Positions 34,309 to 43,130 of a DNA stretch of 64,000 nt are shown in pieces. A program made the translations under genes and the position numbers. The stretch is from positions 2,031,501 to 2,095,500 of the forward strand of contig NZ_VFQC01000001.1 of assembly GCF_006717075.1 (NCBI RefSeq), given 5' to 3'. This DNA is from Haloactinospora alba. Its GTDB lineage: Bacteria > Actinomycetota > Actinomycetes > Streptosporangiales > Streptosporangiaceae. How positions within the stretch are numbered: the first letter of the stretch is position 1; each line of letters opens with the position of its first letter. The notes below the pieces were generated by a model. The model saw only the letters and a list, made by a program, of their open reading frames with translations. It was not told the DNA's origin and ran no database searches.

Positions 34309-35979
34309 ATGGCTGATTCCCCCGCCCCACGCACCGCCGCCGAGGAAACCGTGCGCGTCCTCGCGCAGTCGGGCGTCCAACGGTGTTACACCGTGCCCGG
34401 TGAGAGTTTCCTGGAGCTGGCCGACGCGATCGAGCAGCACGACGGGATGCGGCTCGTCTCCACCAGGCACGAGAACGGTGCGGGATTCATGGCGGAGGCC
34501 GATGCCAAGCTCACCGGGGTCCCCGCCGTGGCCGCGGTAACCCGGGGCCCCGGTGCCTCCAATCTCGCGGTGGGGGTGCACACGGCTATGCAGGACTCCA
34601 CGCCGATGGTGGTCTTCCTGGGACAGGTGGAGACGGACTACCTCGGGCGGGAAGCGTTCCAGGAAGTGGACCTGACCGCGTTCTACTCCCCCATCACCAA
34701 GTGGGCGACGACGGTCGGCCGGGCTGACCGGCTGGCCGAGACAACGGCCCGGGCCCTGCGGCTCGCCACGACCGGCCGCCCCGGCCCGGTGGCCGTGGCG
34801 GTACCAGCCGACCTGTTCGGCCAACACGTGGCGCCGTTCCCGGCACTGCCCGGGGCGCCACCGCCGCGGCCTCCCCTGGAGGACGCGGAACGCGAGAGGC
34901 TTGCTGCCTGGTTGGCCGCGGCGCGCCGCCCCGCCATCATCGCCGGCGGCGGCACGTACGGTGCGCGCGAGGAGCTGGTGCGCGCAGCCGAACGGTTCCA
35001 GGCCGCGGTTTACACGTCCTGGCGTCGGCAGGACGTGTTCCCCAACGACCATCCGCTGTACGCGGGCCACCTGGGGCTGGGGTGCCCGAAGCCGGTTCTG
35101 GAGACGCTGGAGAACGCGGATGCCGTCCTCGTGGTCGGTTCCCGGTTGAGCGAGGTCACGACCCAGACGTACCGGCTCCCCGGTGGTGGGACACCCTCCT
35201 CGCCTTCCTCCGTCGCCCAGATCGACATCGACGCCGCCCAGGTCGGAGCGAGTGCGGGAGTGTGGCTGGGCGCCGTGGCCGACGCCGGCAGGGCGCTGTC
35301 CGCTCTCGCCGAAGCCGACGTGCACGTACCGGAACGGGACACCAGCGCTGCCCACCGGGCCTGGGTCGCGACCACCACCGCACCCGAGAACACCGCGGAC
35401 AGCGGGAACACCCCCCTACACCCGTGGGCGGTCGTCGAGGGGATGCGCCGCACGCTTCCGGAGGACGCCATCATCACCAACGACGCCGGAAACTTCGCCG
35501 CGTTCCTGCACCGCGGTTGGTGGTACCGCCACCCGCGTACACAGCTCGCCCCGACAAGCGGCGCCATGGGATACGCGGTACCCGCTGCCGTGGCCGCCAA
35601 GCTCGCGGAACCGCGGCGGACGGTTGTCGCGGTCGCCGGCGACGGGGGCGCACTCATGACCGGCAGCGAGCTGGAGACGGCGGTCCGGCTCGGGCTCCCG
35701 CTCGTCGTGGTGGTGTTCCAGAACGGCCTGTACGGCACGATCGCGATGCACCAGGCACGCGCACTGGGCCGCACCGCAGCCGTCGACATCAGCGGCCCAC
35801 TGGACCTGGCCCGCTACGCCCGGGGGCTGGGAGCTCGCGGCGCCACCGTCACCACTGCCGGGGAGCTGGACACGGTGCTGTCCGACGCCGTCTCCGCCGA
35901 CACGGCGACGCTGGTCGACGTCCGTACCGACGGGGAGGCCATCAGCCCGGAGACGACCATGACGGAACTGCTCTCCTGA
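34309..35979 (+). CDS. Thiamine diphosphate-dependent enzyme, acetolactate synthase-like
   Basis: A 556-residue ThDP enzyme of the acetolactate synthase/benzoylformate decarboxylase group. The N-terminal pyrimidine domain has the catalytic Glu in CYTVPGESFLELADAI. The central domain is Rossmann-like (about 195-330). The C-terminal domain has the cofactor motif GDGGALMTGSELETA ending at the Asn of VVVFQNGLYGTIAMHQ. It lacks a neighbouring small regulatory subunit and is not with ilv genes, so it is more likely a catabolic or specialised carboligase or decarboxylase than the isoleucine/valine enzyme. ATG 34309 has GGAAGG nine bases before. It ends 15 bases before the convergent rluD stop. Confidence 0.88.
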   Translation: MADSPAPRTAAEETVRVLAQSGVQRCYTVPGESFLELADAIEQHDGMRLVSTRHENGAGFMAEADAKLTGVPAVAAVTRGPGASNLAVGVHTAMQDSTPMVVFLGQVETDYLGREAFQEVDLTAFYSPITKWATTVGRADRLAETTARALRLATTGRPGPVAVAVPADLFGQHVAPFPALPGAPPPRPPLEDAERERLAAWLAAARRPAIIAGGGTYGAREELVRAAERFQAAVYTSWRRQDVFPNDHPLYAGHLGLGCPKPVLETLENADAVLVVGSRLSEVTTQTYRLPGGGTPSSPSSVAQIDIDAAQVGASAGVWLGAVADAGRALSALAEADVHVPERDTSAAHRAWVATTTAPENTADSGNTPLHPWAVVEGMRRTLPEDAIITNDAGNFAAFLHRGWWYRHPRTQLAPTSGAMGYAVPAAVAAKLAEPRRTVVAVAGDGGALMTGSELETAVRLGLPLVVVVFQNGLYGTIAMHQARALGRTAAVDISGPLDLARYARGLGARGATVTTAGELDTVLSDAVSADTATLVDVRTDGEAISPETTMTELLS

Positions 35980-35994
35980 GCTCGGGGAGGCGGC

Positions 35995-36933
35995 TCAGTC
36001 CTCGCGGAGCTGCTCCACGGCTGCGACGAGATCGGGCGGGTAGGAACTGTCGAACTCCACGGTTCCGCCCCGCGTGGGGTGCTCGAACCGCAGCCTCATC
36101 GCGTGCAGCCACTGCCGACTGATCCCCAGCCGTTCGGAGATGGTGGGGTCCGCACCGTAGAGGTGGTCGCCCACGCAGGGGCGGCCGATGGCGGCCATGT
36201 GCACCCGGATCTGGTGTGTACGGCCGGTCTCCAGGTTGATCTCCAACAGGCTGGCGGAGCGGAACGCCTCGAGCGTGTCGTAGTGGGTAACCGAGGGCCG
36301 CCCGCTGGTGACGACCGCGAACCGGCCGTCACCGGAGGGATGCCGGCCGATGGGGGCGTCGACGGTACCGCGCAACGGGTCCGGGTGCCCCTGGACCAGC
36401 GTGTGGTAACGCTTGTCCACAGTGCGTTCCTTGAAGGCACGTTTGAGGACGCTGTAGGCGGTCTCGCTCTTGGCGAGCACCATGAGACCGGTCGTGTTGG
36501 CGTCCAGCCGGTGGACGATTCCCTGGCGTTCGGCGGCACCGCTGGTACTGAGCTGGACGCCGGACGCCAGCAGCCCTTCCAGCACCGTCGGCCCGGTCCA
36601 GCCGACGGTGGGGTGGGCGACGACGCCGGTGGGCTTGTCCACCACGATGATGTCGTCGTCCTCGTAGACCGTGGCCAGGCCGGGGACCGGCTCCGCGGTC
36701 GCGGTCGGTGGGGCGGGGGGCGGCGGCAGGGTCACATCGAGCCAGGAGCCTGCCTGGACCCGGTCGGACTTACCGGGTTCGCTCCCGTCGAGACGCACGT
36801 TGCCGTCGGCTATGAGTTCGGCGGCGCGGGTGCGGGAGAGCCCGAACATACGCGCGATGGCCGCGTCGAGCCGCTCCCCCTCTATGCCGTCCGGGACGGG
36901 CATACTGCGCTCGTCACCGGCTGCCGTCGTCAC
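35995..36933 (-). CDS. rluD: 23S rRNA pseudouridine synthase, RluD family
   Basis: A 312-residue enzyme that turns uridines of 23S rRNA into pseudouridine. The N-terminal S4 domain (about 15-65) has [21 protein letters not shown], and the catalytic domain carries [14 protein letters not shown], then [19 protein letters not shown] with the catalytic Asp, and [14 protein letters not shown]. It starts at GTG 36933, overlapping the lspA stop by four bases, so it is co-translated with lspA. The order rluD-lspA-traR/dksA-ileS matches what I recall for Streptomyces (SCO2073-2076). Confidence 0.93.
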   Translation of the reverse strand: MTTAAGDERSMPVPDGIEGERLDAAIARMFGLSRTRAAELIADGNVRLDGSEPGKSDRVQAGSWLDVTLPPPPAPPTATAEPVPGLATVYEDDDIIVVDKPTGVVAHPTVGWTGPTVLEGLLASGVQLSTSGAAERQGIVHRLDANTTGLMVLAKSETAYSVLKRAFKERTVDKRYHTLVQGHPDPLRGTVDAPIGRHPSGDGRFAVVTSGRPSVTHYDTLEAFRSASLLEINLETGRTHQIRVHMAAIGRPCVGDHLYGADPTISERLGISRQWLHAMRLRFEHPTRGGTVEFDSSYPPDLVAAVEQLRED

Positions 36934-37514
36934 GCGCGTTTCCCCTTTCCGTCATTGGCCGTCGTGGCCGACCCGCGATCCCGGGTCCCGTCGATGTTGA
37001 CACCGTTGAACGCCAACAGCACCGTGAGCACGCCACCGACAACTATGCACGAGTCCGCGATGTTGAACACCGGCCAATGCGGGAGCTGGATCCAGTCCAC
37101 CACTGCTCCCCGCAACGGCCCCGGATCCCGGAACAGCCGGTCCACCAGGTTCCCGCACGCCCCGCCGAGGATCAGGCCGAGGGCCACCGCCCAGCCGGGA
37201 CTGTGCAGTCTGCGCGCTATCCGCAGGATATACCCCACGACAACGAAAGCGAGCAGGGAGAAGACCCAGGTCATACCGGTCCCGATGGAGAACGCCGCTC
37301 CCGTGTTGAAAACCAGGGTGAAGCGGAGAATCTCGCCGACGACGCTCACGGCCTCCCCCGGGCGCAGTAGCGCCAGGGCGGCCTCCTTGGTGGCCAGGTC
37401 CGCCGCTATCCCCGTGAACGCGACAGCCGCCAGGAGAACGAACCGCCGCGGTCCCTGCGCGGCGGTTCCGTCCCCTTCCCGTCCGTCACCCTGTGAAGAT
37501 CCCGTATCAGTCAG
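36930..37514 (-). CDS. lspA: Lipoprotein signal peptidase LspA (likely CTG start)
   Basis: A membrane aspartyl protease of about 194 residues that cuts the signal peptide from lipid-modified prolipoproteins. Its motifs are [27 protein letters not shown] with the first catalytic Asp, and [16 protein letters not shown] with the second. Four membrane spans lie between about 25 and 175, after a polar tail. There is no ATG or TTG near the expected start. The best choice is CTG at 37514, which has AGGAG five bases upstream and overlaps the preceding stop in CTGA, like the ATGA junctions elsewhere here. GTG 37538 is the alternative but has no ribosome site. Confidence 0.9.
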   Translation of the reverse strand: MTDTGSSQGDGREGDGTAAQGPRRFVLLAAVAFTGIAADLATKEAALALLRPGEAVSVVGEILRFTLVFNTGAAFSIGTGMTWVFSLLAFVVVGYILRIARRLHSPGWAVALGLILGGACGNLVDRLFRDPGPLRGAVVDWIQLPHWPVFNIADSCIVVGGVLTVLLAFNGVNIDGTRDRGSATTANDGKGKRA

Positions 37515-37921
37515 CGACGCTCCTCGCGCTGTTTGCACTGCACGCACAGTGTCGCCCGCGGGAACGCCTGCAGCCGGGCCTTCCCGACAGCCTGGCCGCA
37601 CGACTCGCACTCACCGTAGGTTCCCTCGTCCATCCGCTGGACGGCCCGCTCACTCTGCGCGAGCAGGTCCCGGGTGTTGTACGCGAGTGCCAGGTCGTGT
37701 TCACGCTGGTACGCCTTGGCTCCCGTGTCGGTGGGGTCGTCCCCCGCCCCGTCCACCGAGTCCGCGAGGCGTTCCGCCAGCTCCGATTCGGCCTCCGCGA
37801 TCTCTTTGCGCAGCAGGGCGATGTCGGACTCGAGCTGGTTGCGTACCTCGGCCAGCTCCTCCTCAGTCCATGCAGACTCCCCCGGTCGAACGGGCAGCCC
37901 CGCAGCTTCGGTCACGCTCAT
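37511..37921 (-). CDS. TraR/DksA-family zinc-finger protein
   Basis: A 136-residue protein. Residues 20-90 form a helical hairpin rich in Glu/Arg/Leu (EEELAEVRNQLESDIALLRK), and the C-terminal zinc finger has CESCGQAV and [12 protein letters not shown] with four cysteines. Proteins of this family enter the RNA polymerase secondary channel or bind near it; the actinobacterial ones are less studied. I chose ATG 37921, which has GAGGGGAAC just upstream, over the longer frame from 37996. It is the first gene of an operon with lspA and rluD. Confidence 0.88.
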   Translation of the reverse strand: MSVTEAAGLPVRPGESAWTEEELAEVRNQLESDIALLRKEIAEAESELAERLADSVDGAGDDPTDTGAKAYQREHDLALAYNTRDLLAQSERAVQRMDEGTYGECESCGQAVGKARLQAFPRATLCVQCKQREERR

Positions 37922-38150
37922 GTTCCCCTCGTGTTTCCCCCGGTCGGGCCCGGCTACGATCCCTAACTCTGACGCAGGACGGCCGCTGGTTGGCACCGCC
38001 GGTCGTGGCTGTCTCCCGGCACCCGTCCCTTTCGGTACCGTGCCGGAACGCGGCGGCTCAGGGCCCTATTCCACACAATTCCGGGTAGCTTAAGCGCCGT
38101 CCGCGCGCGGATCAACTCGCGACACCGGACGACACTTTCCCTGTGGTGTT

Positions 38151-38187
38151 CCCGGTGCTCCCGCTTTTGATACGCGGGAGCACCGGG
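38151..38187 (-). terminator. Strong hairpin after the 87-residue protein gene
   Basis: CCCGGTGCTCCCGC (38151-38164) pairs perfectly with GCGGGAGCACCGGG (38174-38187), 14 bp with a 9-base loop. It lies directly beside the stop codon of the minus-strand gene at 38190. Confidence 0.75.
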
Positions 38188-38189
38188 GC

Positions 38190-38453
38190 TCAGTCCAGCG
38201 AGGCCACCCCTCCGTAGTCGGCGGCCAGGGCCGCCAGGTGCGGTTCCTCGAACGCGGCGGGACCACCGTGCGGCCCGGTCCGCACCTCGATCACCCAGTC
38301 GGCGTCGGCGGCGTCGTCCTCGCCCGCGAGCATGCTGCGATGCACCGAGCACGGCTCGTAGCCCTGTTCCAGCAGCTCCTCGGCCAGCTCGTCAGCGTCC
38401 TCCCGTTCGGCCAGCGTCACCAGCACGCTCTGTCCCTGGTCGTTCTGTGCCAT
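38190..38453 (-). CDS. Conserved hypothetical 87-residue protein
   Basis: A small acidic protein starting MAQNDQGQSVLVTLAERED. It seems to be one alpha/beta domain: strand SVLVTLAERED, helix ADELAEELLEQGYEP, a Ser-His turn, strand WVIEVRTGP and a last helix. The layout recalls small ribonuclease E inhibitor RraB-like or ACT-like folds, but I do not assign a family. ATG 38453 has GGAAAGG about nine bases upstream; a GTG three codons earlier sits right on that site. It is divergent from the ileS T-box. Confidence 0.7.
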   Translation of the reverse strand: MAQNDQGQSVLVTLAEREDADELAEELLEQGYEPCSVHRSMLAGEDDAADADWVIEVRTGPHGGPAAFEEPHLAALAADYGGVASLD

Positions 38454-38593
38454 TCGGCTCACCTTTCCTGGCTGTGTTCGGGGTTACGACAGGCAAGTAT
38501 GCCCGGTCGCGTTCAGCCGGGGGGAAACGGCCGCGGCCAACGGGAATCCAGCACACGCTACCGCCGCAGTTGCGCTATTCTCGGTCCGCAGCA

Positions 38594-38858
38594 AGGCGTT
38601 GATGGGGCGAGTAGCGCCGGACACAGCCCGCAGCGACTCGGGGATGGTGGGAGCCCGAGGGTATGACCGCCGTGAAGATCACCCCGGAGCCGCCGGAAGA
38701 ACGGCTGGAAGCGCCACCGTCGCCCTGGGTCCAGCTCAGTAGAACCGGCAGCAACAGGAACAACGAGGTGGGGGACGCGCGGCGTTCCCAAGGAGGGTGG
38801 TACCGCGGGGCTTGGGCCTCGTCCCTCCATCAGGCCACTTGTCTGGTGGAAAGGTACG
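38594..38858 (+). promoter_or_regulatory. T-box leader of ileS (translational, actinobacterial type)
   Basis: Senses uncharged tRNA-Ile to control ileS. The T-box sequence AGGGTGGTACCGCGG is at 38794-38808, with the tRNA-acceptor binding bulge TGGT. Its helix GGAGGG is closed by CCCTCC at 38823-38828. Upstream, the short Stem I region starts near 38594 (GATGGGGCGAGTAGCGCC), includes CTCGGGGATGGTGGGAGCCCGAG, and offers ATC at 38678-38680 as the specifier codon for isoleucine. No run of T follows the T-box. The hairpin around CCAC/GTGG (38835-38849) leads directly into the GGAAAGG ribosome site, so control is probably at translation start, as known for actinobacterial ileS. Confidence 0.9.
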
Positions 38859-38862
38859 ACGA

Positions 38863-41800
38863 ATGCCGAACGAGCAACACTCCGACTCCCGCGTTTTCCC
38901 CAGCCTTCCCGCCCAGATCGACCTGCCCGCGGTCGAGCACGAGGTACTGGACCGCTGGTCCCGGGACAGTGTCTTCGAGCGCTCCCTGGAACAGACCCGG
39001 GGTAGGCAGAACTGGGTCTTCTTCGAGGGGCCGCCGACCGCCAACGGCCAGCCCGGCGTGCACCATGTCGAGGCCCGCGTGTTCAAGGACGTCTTCCCCC
39101 GCTTCAAGACCATGCGGGGCTACCACGTGGACCGCAAGGCCGGATGGGACTGCCACGGCCTTCCCGTGGAGGTCGCCGTGGAGAAGGAGCTCGGCCTGAG
39201 CGGGAAGCGGGACATCGAGGAGTTCGGCGTCGCCGAGTTCAACGCGCACTGCCGCGAGTCGGTGCTGCGCAACGTGGACGCGTTCACCGCCATGACCCAC
39301 CGCCTGGGTTACTGGGTGAACATGGACGACGCCTACCGCACCATGGACCCCCAGTACGTGGAGTCGGTGTGGTGGGCGCTGAGGTACATCTGGGACCAGG
39401 GACTGCTCGTCCGCGACTACCGGATCAGCCCCTACTGCCCGCGCTGCGGCACGACCCTGTCCGACCACGAGCTGGCACTGGGCTACGAGACCGTGGTCGA
39501 CCCCTCGGTGTACGTACGCTTCCCCGTGACCTCCGGCCCCCTGGCGGACCCGGAACGCTCCACCTCACTGCTGGTGTGGACCACGACCCCCTGGACCCTG
39601 GTATCCAACACCTCGGTGGCCGTCCATCCGGACGTCTCCTACGTCGTGGCCACCGACGGCTTCGAGCGGCTGCTCATCGCCGAACCACTGGTCGCCGCTG
39701 TGCTGGGTGAGGACTGGGAACTCACCGGGGAGCGCTTCGAGGGCGCGGAGATGGAGGGGTGGTCCTACCAGCGCCCCTTCGAGTTCGTCGAGTTCGACGA
39801 GACGGCGCACTACATCGTGCTGGCCGACTACGTCACCGTCGAGGACGGCACCGGCCTGGTGCACCAGGCTCCCGCCTTCGGTGCCGACGACATGGCGCTG
39901 GCGCGCGCCTACGACCTGCCGATCGTCAACCCCGTCGGGTCCGACGGCACCTTCCGGGCCGAGCTGGAGCTCGTCGGCGGCGACTTCTTCAAGACCGCCG
40001 ACGACAAACTCGTCACCGACCTCACGGAACGAGGGCTGCTCTTCCGCCACCAGTCCTACGAGCACAGTTACCCGCACTGCTGGCGCTGCCACACCCCGCT
40101 GCTGTACTACGCCCTGCCGTCCTGGTACATCAAGACGACGGCGATCAAGGAGCAGCTGCTGCAGCAGAACGCCGACACCAACTGGTACCCCGAGAACGTC
40201 AAGGAGGGGCGCTACGGGGAGTGGCTGCGCAACAACGTCGATTGGGCCCTGTCGCGCAGCCGTTACTGGGGAACGCCGCTTCCGATCTGGCAATGCGCCG
40301 AGGAGCACACCACCGTCGTGGGATCGCTGGAGGAGCTCGGGCGGCTCGCGGGTTCCGACCTCGGCTCGTTGGACCCGCACCGGCCCTACGTCGACGGGAT
40401 CACCTTCGCGTGCCCGCAGTGCGGCGGTGATGCCGCCCGCGTCCCCGAGGTGATCGACGCCTGGTTCGACTCGGGCGCGATGCCGTTCGCCCAGTGGGGC
40501 GCACCGCACCGCAACGAGGAAACGTTCCGGGACAACTTCCCCGCGCAGTACATCTGCGAGGCCATCGACCAGACACGCGGCTGGTTCTACTCCCTCATGG
40601 CCGTGAGCACCCTGGTGTTCGGCCGTTCCTCCTACGAGAACGTGGTGTGCCTGGGCCACATCCTGGCCGAGGACGGGCGCAAGATGAGCAAGCACCTGGG
40701 CAACGTGCTGGAACCGATGGAGGTGATGGAACGGCACGGTGCCGACGCGCTGCGCTGGTTCATGCTCGCCAGCGGTTCGCCCTGGATGCCGCGCAGGGTG
40801 GGACACACCGCCCTGGAGGAGATCGTCCGCAAGGTGCTGCTGACCTACTACAACACGGTCTCGTTCTTCACCCTGTACGCCAACGCCGGCGACACGTGGG
40901 ACCACAGCAGACTGGCCGAGGCCCCGGAACCGGGAGCGCGCCCCCTGCTCGACCGGTGGCTGCTCTCCGAACTCAACCGTGCCGTGTCCGGCGTCACCGA
41001 GGCTCTGGACAACTTCGACACCACGACAGCGGGGCGTCTTCTCACCACGTTCATCGACGACCTCTCCAACTGGTACGTGCGTCGTTCGCGGCGCCGTTTC
41101 TGGGCGGGACCGAAAACTCCCGAGAACGCCTCGGCGTTCGCGACACTGTTCGAGTCGCTGGAGACCCTCACCCAGCTGATGGCGCCGATGGTGCCGTTCA
41201 TCACCGACCACGTGTGGTCGGCCCTTCGCCGCCCCCAGGCCCCGGACTCCGTGCACCTGACCAGCTGGCCCGAGGTGCGCAGCGAGCTCATCGACACGCA
41301 CCTGTCCGAGCAGATGGCTCTCACACGGCGCCTCGTGGAACTCGGCCGCTCCGCCCGGGCCGATTCCGGAGTCCGCACCCGCCAACCGCTGTCCCGCGTT
41401 CTGGCTGGTGCGGAGGGAGTCGGTTCCCTGCCGGAGGAGTTGCGCTCCCAGATCGCGGAGGAACTCAACGTCGGTCGGATCGACGTACTCGCCGAGGAAG
41501 AAGGCGAGCTTGTGGACTACATCGTCAAACCCAACTTCCGTGCCCTGGGGAAACGTTTCGCGAAACGCACCCCGCTGGTGGCGGAGGCCATCCAGTCGGC
41601 CGACGCGGCGGAGCTCGTCACGGCGGTGCGCTCCACCGGCTGGGCGCACGTGCGGGTCGAGGAGGAACCGGTGGAGATCAGCGCGGAGGAGGTGCTGATC
41701 ACCGAGCAGCCGCGGGAGGGCTGGGCCGTGGCCTCGCAGGCCAACGAGACGGTGGCGTTGGACCTGGAGATCACACCGGCGCTGCGGCGCTCCGGCCTGG

Positions 41801-42042
41801 CGCGTGAGGTCATCCGCCTGGTCCAGGACGCCCGCAAGTCCAGTGGCCTGGACATATCCGACCGCATAGACGTGTGGTGGTCGGCCACCGCCGACGAGAC
41901 GCACCGGGCGCTGGTCGAGCACGCCGACACCATCGCGGGCGAGGTGCTGGCCAACACACTGACCGAGGGAGTTCCCGAGGAGGAGACACACGCGGTCTCC
42001 TCGGACGAGTTCGGGGTGACCTTCTGGCTCCGCAGAGCCTGA
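38863..42042 (+). CDS. ileS: Isoleucyl-tRNA synthetase
   Basis: A 1059-residue enzyme that charges tRNA-Ile. It is the long type-2 form usual in actinomycetes. The HIGH-equivalent is in GPPTANGQPGVHHVEARVF, the editing domain follows (LVWTTTPWTLVSNT), then VIDAWFDSGAMPFAQWG and the KMSKS-equivalent RKMSKHLGN, which has His in the last position as in relatives. The C-terminal anticodon-binding and extension domains run from about 690 to the end. ATG 38863 has GGAAAGG nine bases upstream and the T-box before it; the frame stays open upstream through the T-box, which is not coding. Confidence 0.98.
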   Translation: MPNEQHSDSRVFPSLPAQIDLPAVEHEVLDRWSRDSVFERSLEQTRGRQNWVFFEGPPTANGQPGVHHVEARVFKDVFPRFKTMRGYHVDRKAGWDCHGLPVEVAVEKELGLSGKRDIEEFGVAEFNAHCRESVLRNVDAFTAMTHRLGYWVNMDDAYRTMDPQYVESVWWALRYIWDQGLLVRDYRISPYCPRCGTTLSDHELALGYETVVDPSVYVRFPVTSGPLADPERSTSLLVWTTTPWTLVSNTSVAVHPDVSYVVATDGFERLLIAEPLVAAVLGEDWELTGERFEGAEMEGWSYQRPFEFVEFDETAHYIVLADYVTVEDGTGLVHQAPAFGADDMALARAYDLPIVNPVGSDGTFRAELELVGGDFFKTADDKLVTDLTERGLLFRHQSYEHSYPHCWRCHTPLLYYALPSWYIKTTAIKEQLLQQNADTNWYPENVKEGRYGEWLRNNVDWALSRSRYWGTPLPIWQCAEEHTTVVGSLEELGRLAGSDLGSLDPHRPYVDGITFACPQCGGDAARVPEVIDAWFDSGAMPFAQWGAPHRNEETFRDNFPAQYICEAIDQTRGWFYSLMAVSTLVFGRSSYENVVCLGHILAEDGRKMSKHLGNVLEPMEVMERHGADALRWFMLASGSPWMPRRVGHTALEEIVRKVLLTYYNTVSFFTLYANAGDTWDHSRLAEAPEPGARPLLDRWLLSELNRAVSGVTEALDNFDTTTAGRLLTTFIDDLSNWYVRRSRRRFWAGPKTPENASAFATLFESLETLTQLMAPMVPFITDHVWSALRRPQAPDSVHLTSWPEVRSELIDTHLSEQMALTRRLVELGRSARADSGVRTRQPLSRVLAGAEGVGSLPEELRSQIAEELNVGRIDVLAEEEGELVDYIVKPNFRALGKRFAKRTPLVAEAIQSADAAELVTAVRSTGWAHVRVEEEPVEISAEEVLITEQPREGWAVASQANETVALDLEITPALRRSGLAREVIRLVQDARKSSGLDISDRIDVWWSATADETHRALVEHADTIAGEVLANTLTEGVPEEETHAVSSDEFGVTFWLRRA

Positions 42043-42062
42043 CGGGCCCCGGGCTCTCCTAC

Positions 42063-42106
42063 GACCGGCCTCGGCGGGGGAACCGTCGGGGCCGGCGGGG
42101 CCGGTC
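42063..42106. terminator. Possible shared terminator between convergent genes
   Basis: GACCGGCC (42063-42070) pairs with GGCCGGTC (42099-42106), with further GC pairs inside. It lies between the ileS stop and the stop of the convergent membrane protein gene. There is no T run on either side. Confidence 0.4.
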
Positions 42107-42184
42107 GGTACGCGGCAGGCGTCCGGCTCCCACGGCGCGGCACGTCTCGTATCGGTTCCTGCCGGAGTCGAGGGCCCGTGCGGC

Positions 42185-43066
42185 TTACGACCCGTCGGAG
42201 CGGGCGTCGTCCTCCGGGCGCGAGGAGGTCTCGGTTGTCTCGGAGGTTTCCGGCACCTGCGAGGTGTCGCCTCCGTCCCCGGTTTCCGCCTCCGCGGCGG
42301 CGGTCCCGGCAGCGGAACCCTCCCCGGAACGGTCCTCCTCGTCCTCCGCCCCGGAACTCTGATCGTCCTGGGAGTCGCCCTGATGGCCGGTGCTCTCGGG
42401 ATCGGGGCGGGCGCCGCCTTCGGAGTCCTCCTCCACGGCGGTGCTCTCCTCCGCGGCAACGCTCTCCTCCCCGACGGCACTGCGCGCCGCGGAGTCCTCG
42501 GAAGCGGGACCGGATGGCTCCGGACTGGTTTCCGGGGCCACCGTCGGTGGAGGAGTGGCCGGGTCGACAGCGTCGGGGGCGTCCTCCTGTGACGGTGTGT
42601 CGGCCGGACCTGGCTCAAGGGTCCCGGCCGGTGGGGTCCCAGCCGACGGGGTGTTCTCCTCGACTGAGACTTCCCCGTCCGTCGCAGACAGCGGGGAGTT
42701 CTCTTCCGTCGCCTGCTGGGTCGCTCGCGACGGATACTCCGTTGGTACGTCGGGGGAGAAAGTGTCACTCTCCTCGACGCTCTCGGTCGGCGCCGGCGAC
42801 GTTGCCGACGCGCCGGGGACGGACGCCTTCCCCAACTCGTCCGTCCGCGGGGTGCTTTCGCCGGACCGGTCGGCCCCGTCCGCAGGGAGGCCCCACAGCG
42901 CTACCGAGTAGCCCATCAGACGGAGCGCCTCGACAGTGAGAAGCACCGCGCTGATGACGCCCAGGCCGATAGCGATGTAGGCCAGGACCGTCTCGGCAAG
43001 TGTCACAGCCATCAGGAGGACGAGCAGCGCCGCCACCAGGATGACGAGACTGGCGATAGTTAGCAC
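42185..43066 (-). CDS. Membrane protein with long acidic low-complexity tail
   Basis: A 293-residue protein. Two membrane spans at about 5-25 and 28-50 (LVILVAALLVLLMAV, IAIGLGVISAVLLTVEAL) are followed by some 235 residues very rich in Glu, Ser, Asp, Pro, Thr and Ala with hardly any hydrophobic residue, so the tail is almost certainly disordered. No family is recognised. It lies 65 bases downstream of wag31 on the same strand, at the end of the division cluster, so a role at the cell pole or in envelope growth is possible but is inference from place only. GTG 43066 has GAAGG ten bases before. Confidence 0.65.
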   Translation of the reverse strand: MLTIASLVILVAALLVLLMAVTLAETVLAYIAIGLGVISAVLLTVEALRLMGYSVALWGLPADGADRSGESTPRTDELGKASVPGASATSPAPTESVEESDTFSPDVPTEYPSRATQQATEENSPLSATDGEVSVEENTPSAGTPPAGTLEPGPADTPSQEDAPDAVDPATPPPTVAPETSPEPSGPASEDSAARSAVGEESVAAEESTAVEEDSEGGARPDPESTGHQGDSQDDQSSGAEDEEDRSGEGSAAGTAAAEAETGDGGDTSQVPETSETTETSSRPEDDARSDGS

Positions 43067-43130
43067 CGGAAGAGAGCCTTCGTCGTCGAGGTCGTGTGCA
43101 GCAGTGTGACACTGCCTCCTGGGCTACGTA

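Noticed and set aside
34000-35355. Long N-terminal extension of the GNAT protein
   Set aside because: The extension is antisense to the ThDP enzyme and has no similarity to acetyltransferases; homology starts at 33999.
38797-38862. IleS start upstream within the T-box
   Set aside because: The frame is open, but the residues have no IleS similarity and the DNA is the T-box and ribosome site; ATG 38863 fits.
39565-42768. 1067-codon open frame on the minus strand
   Set aside because: Antisense to ileS, with an Arg/Pro-rich start and no family motif.
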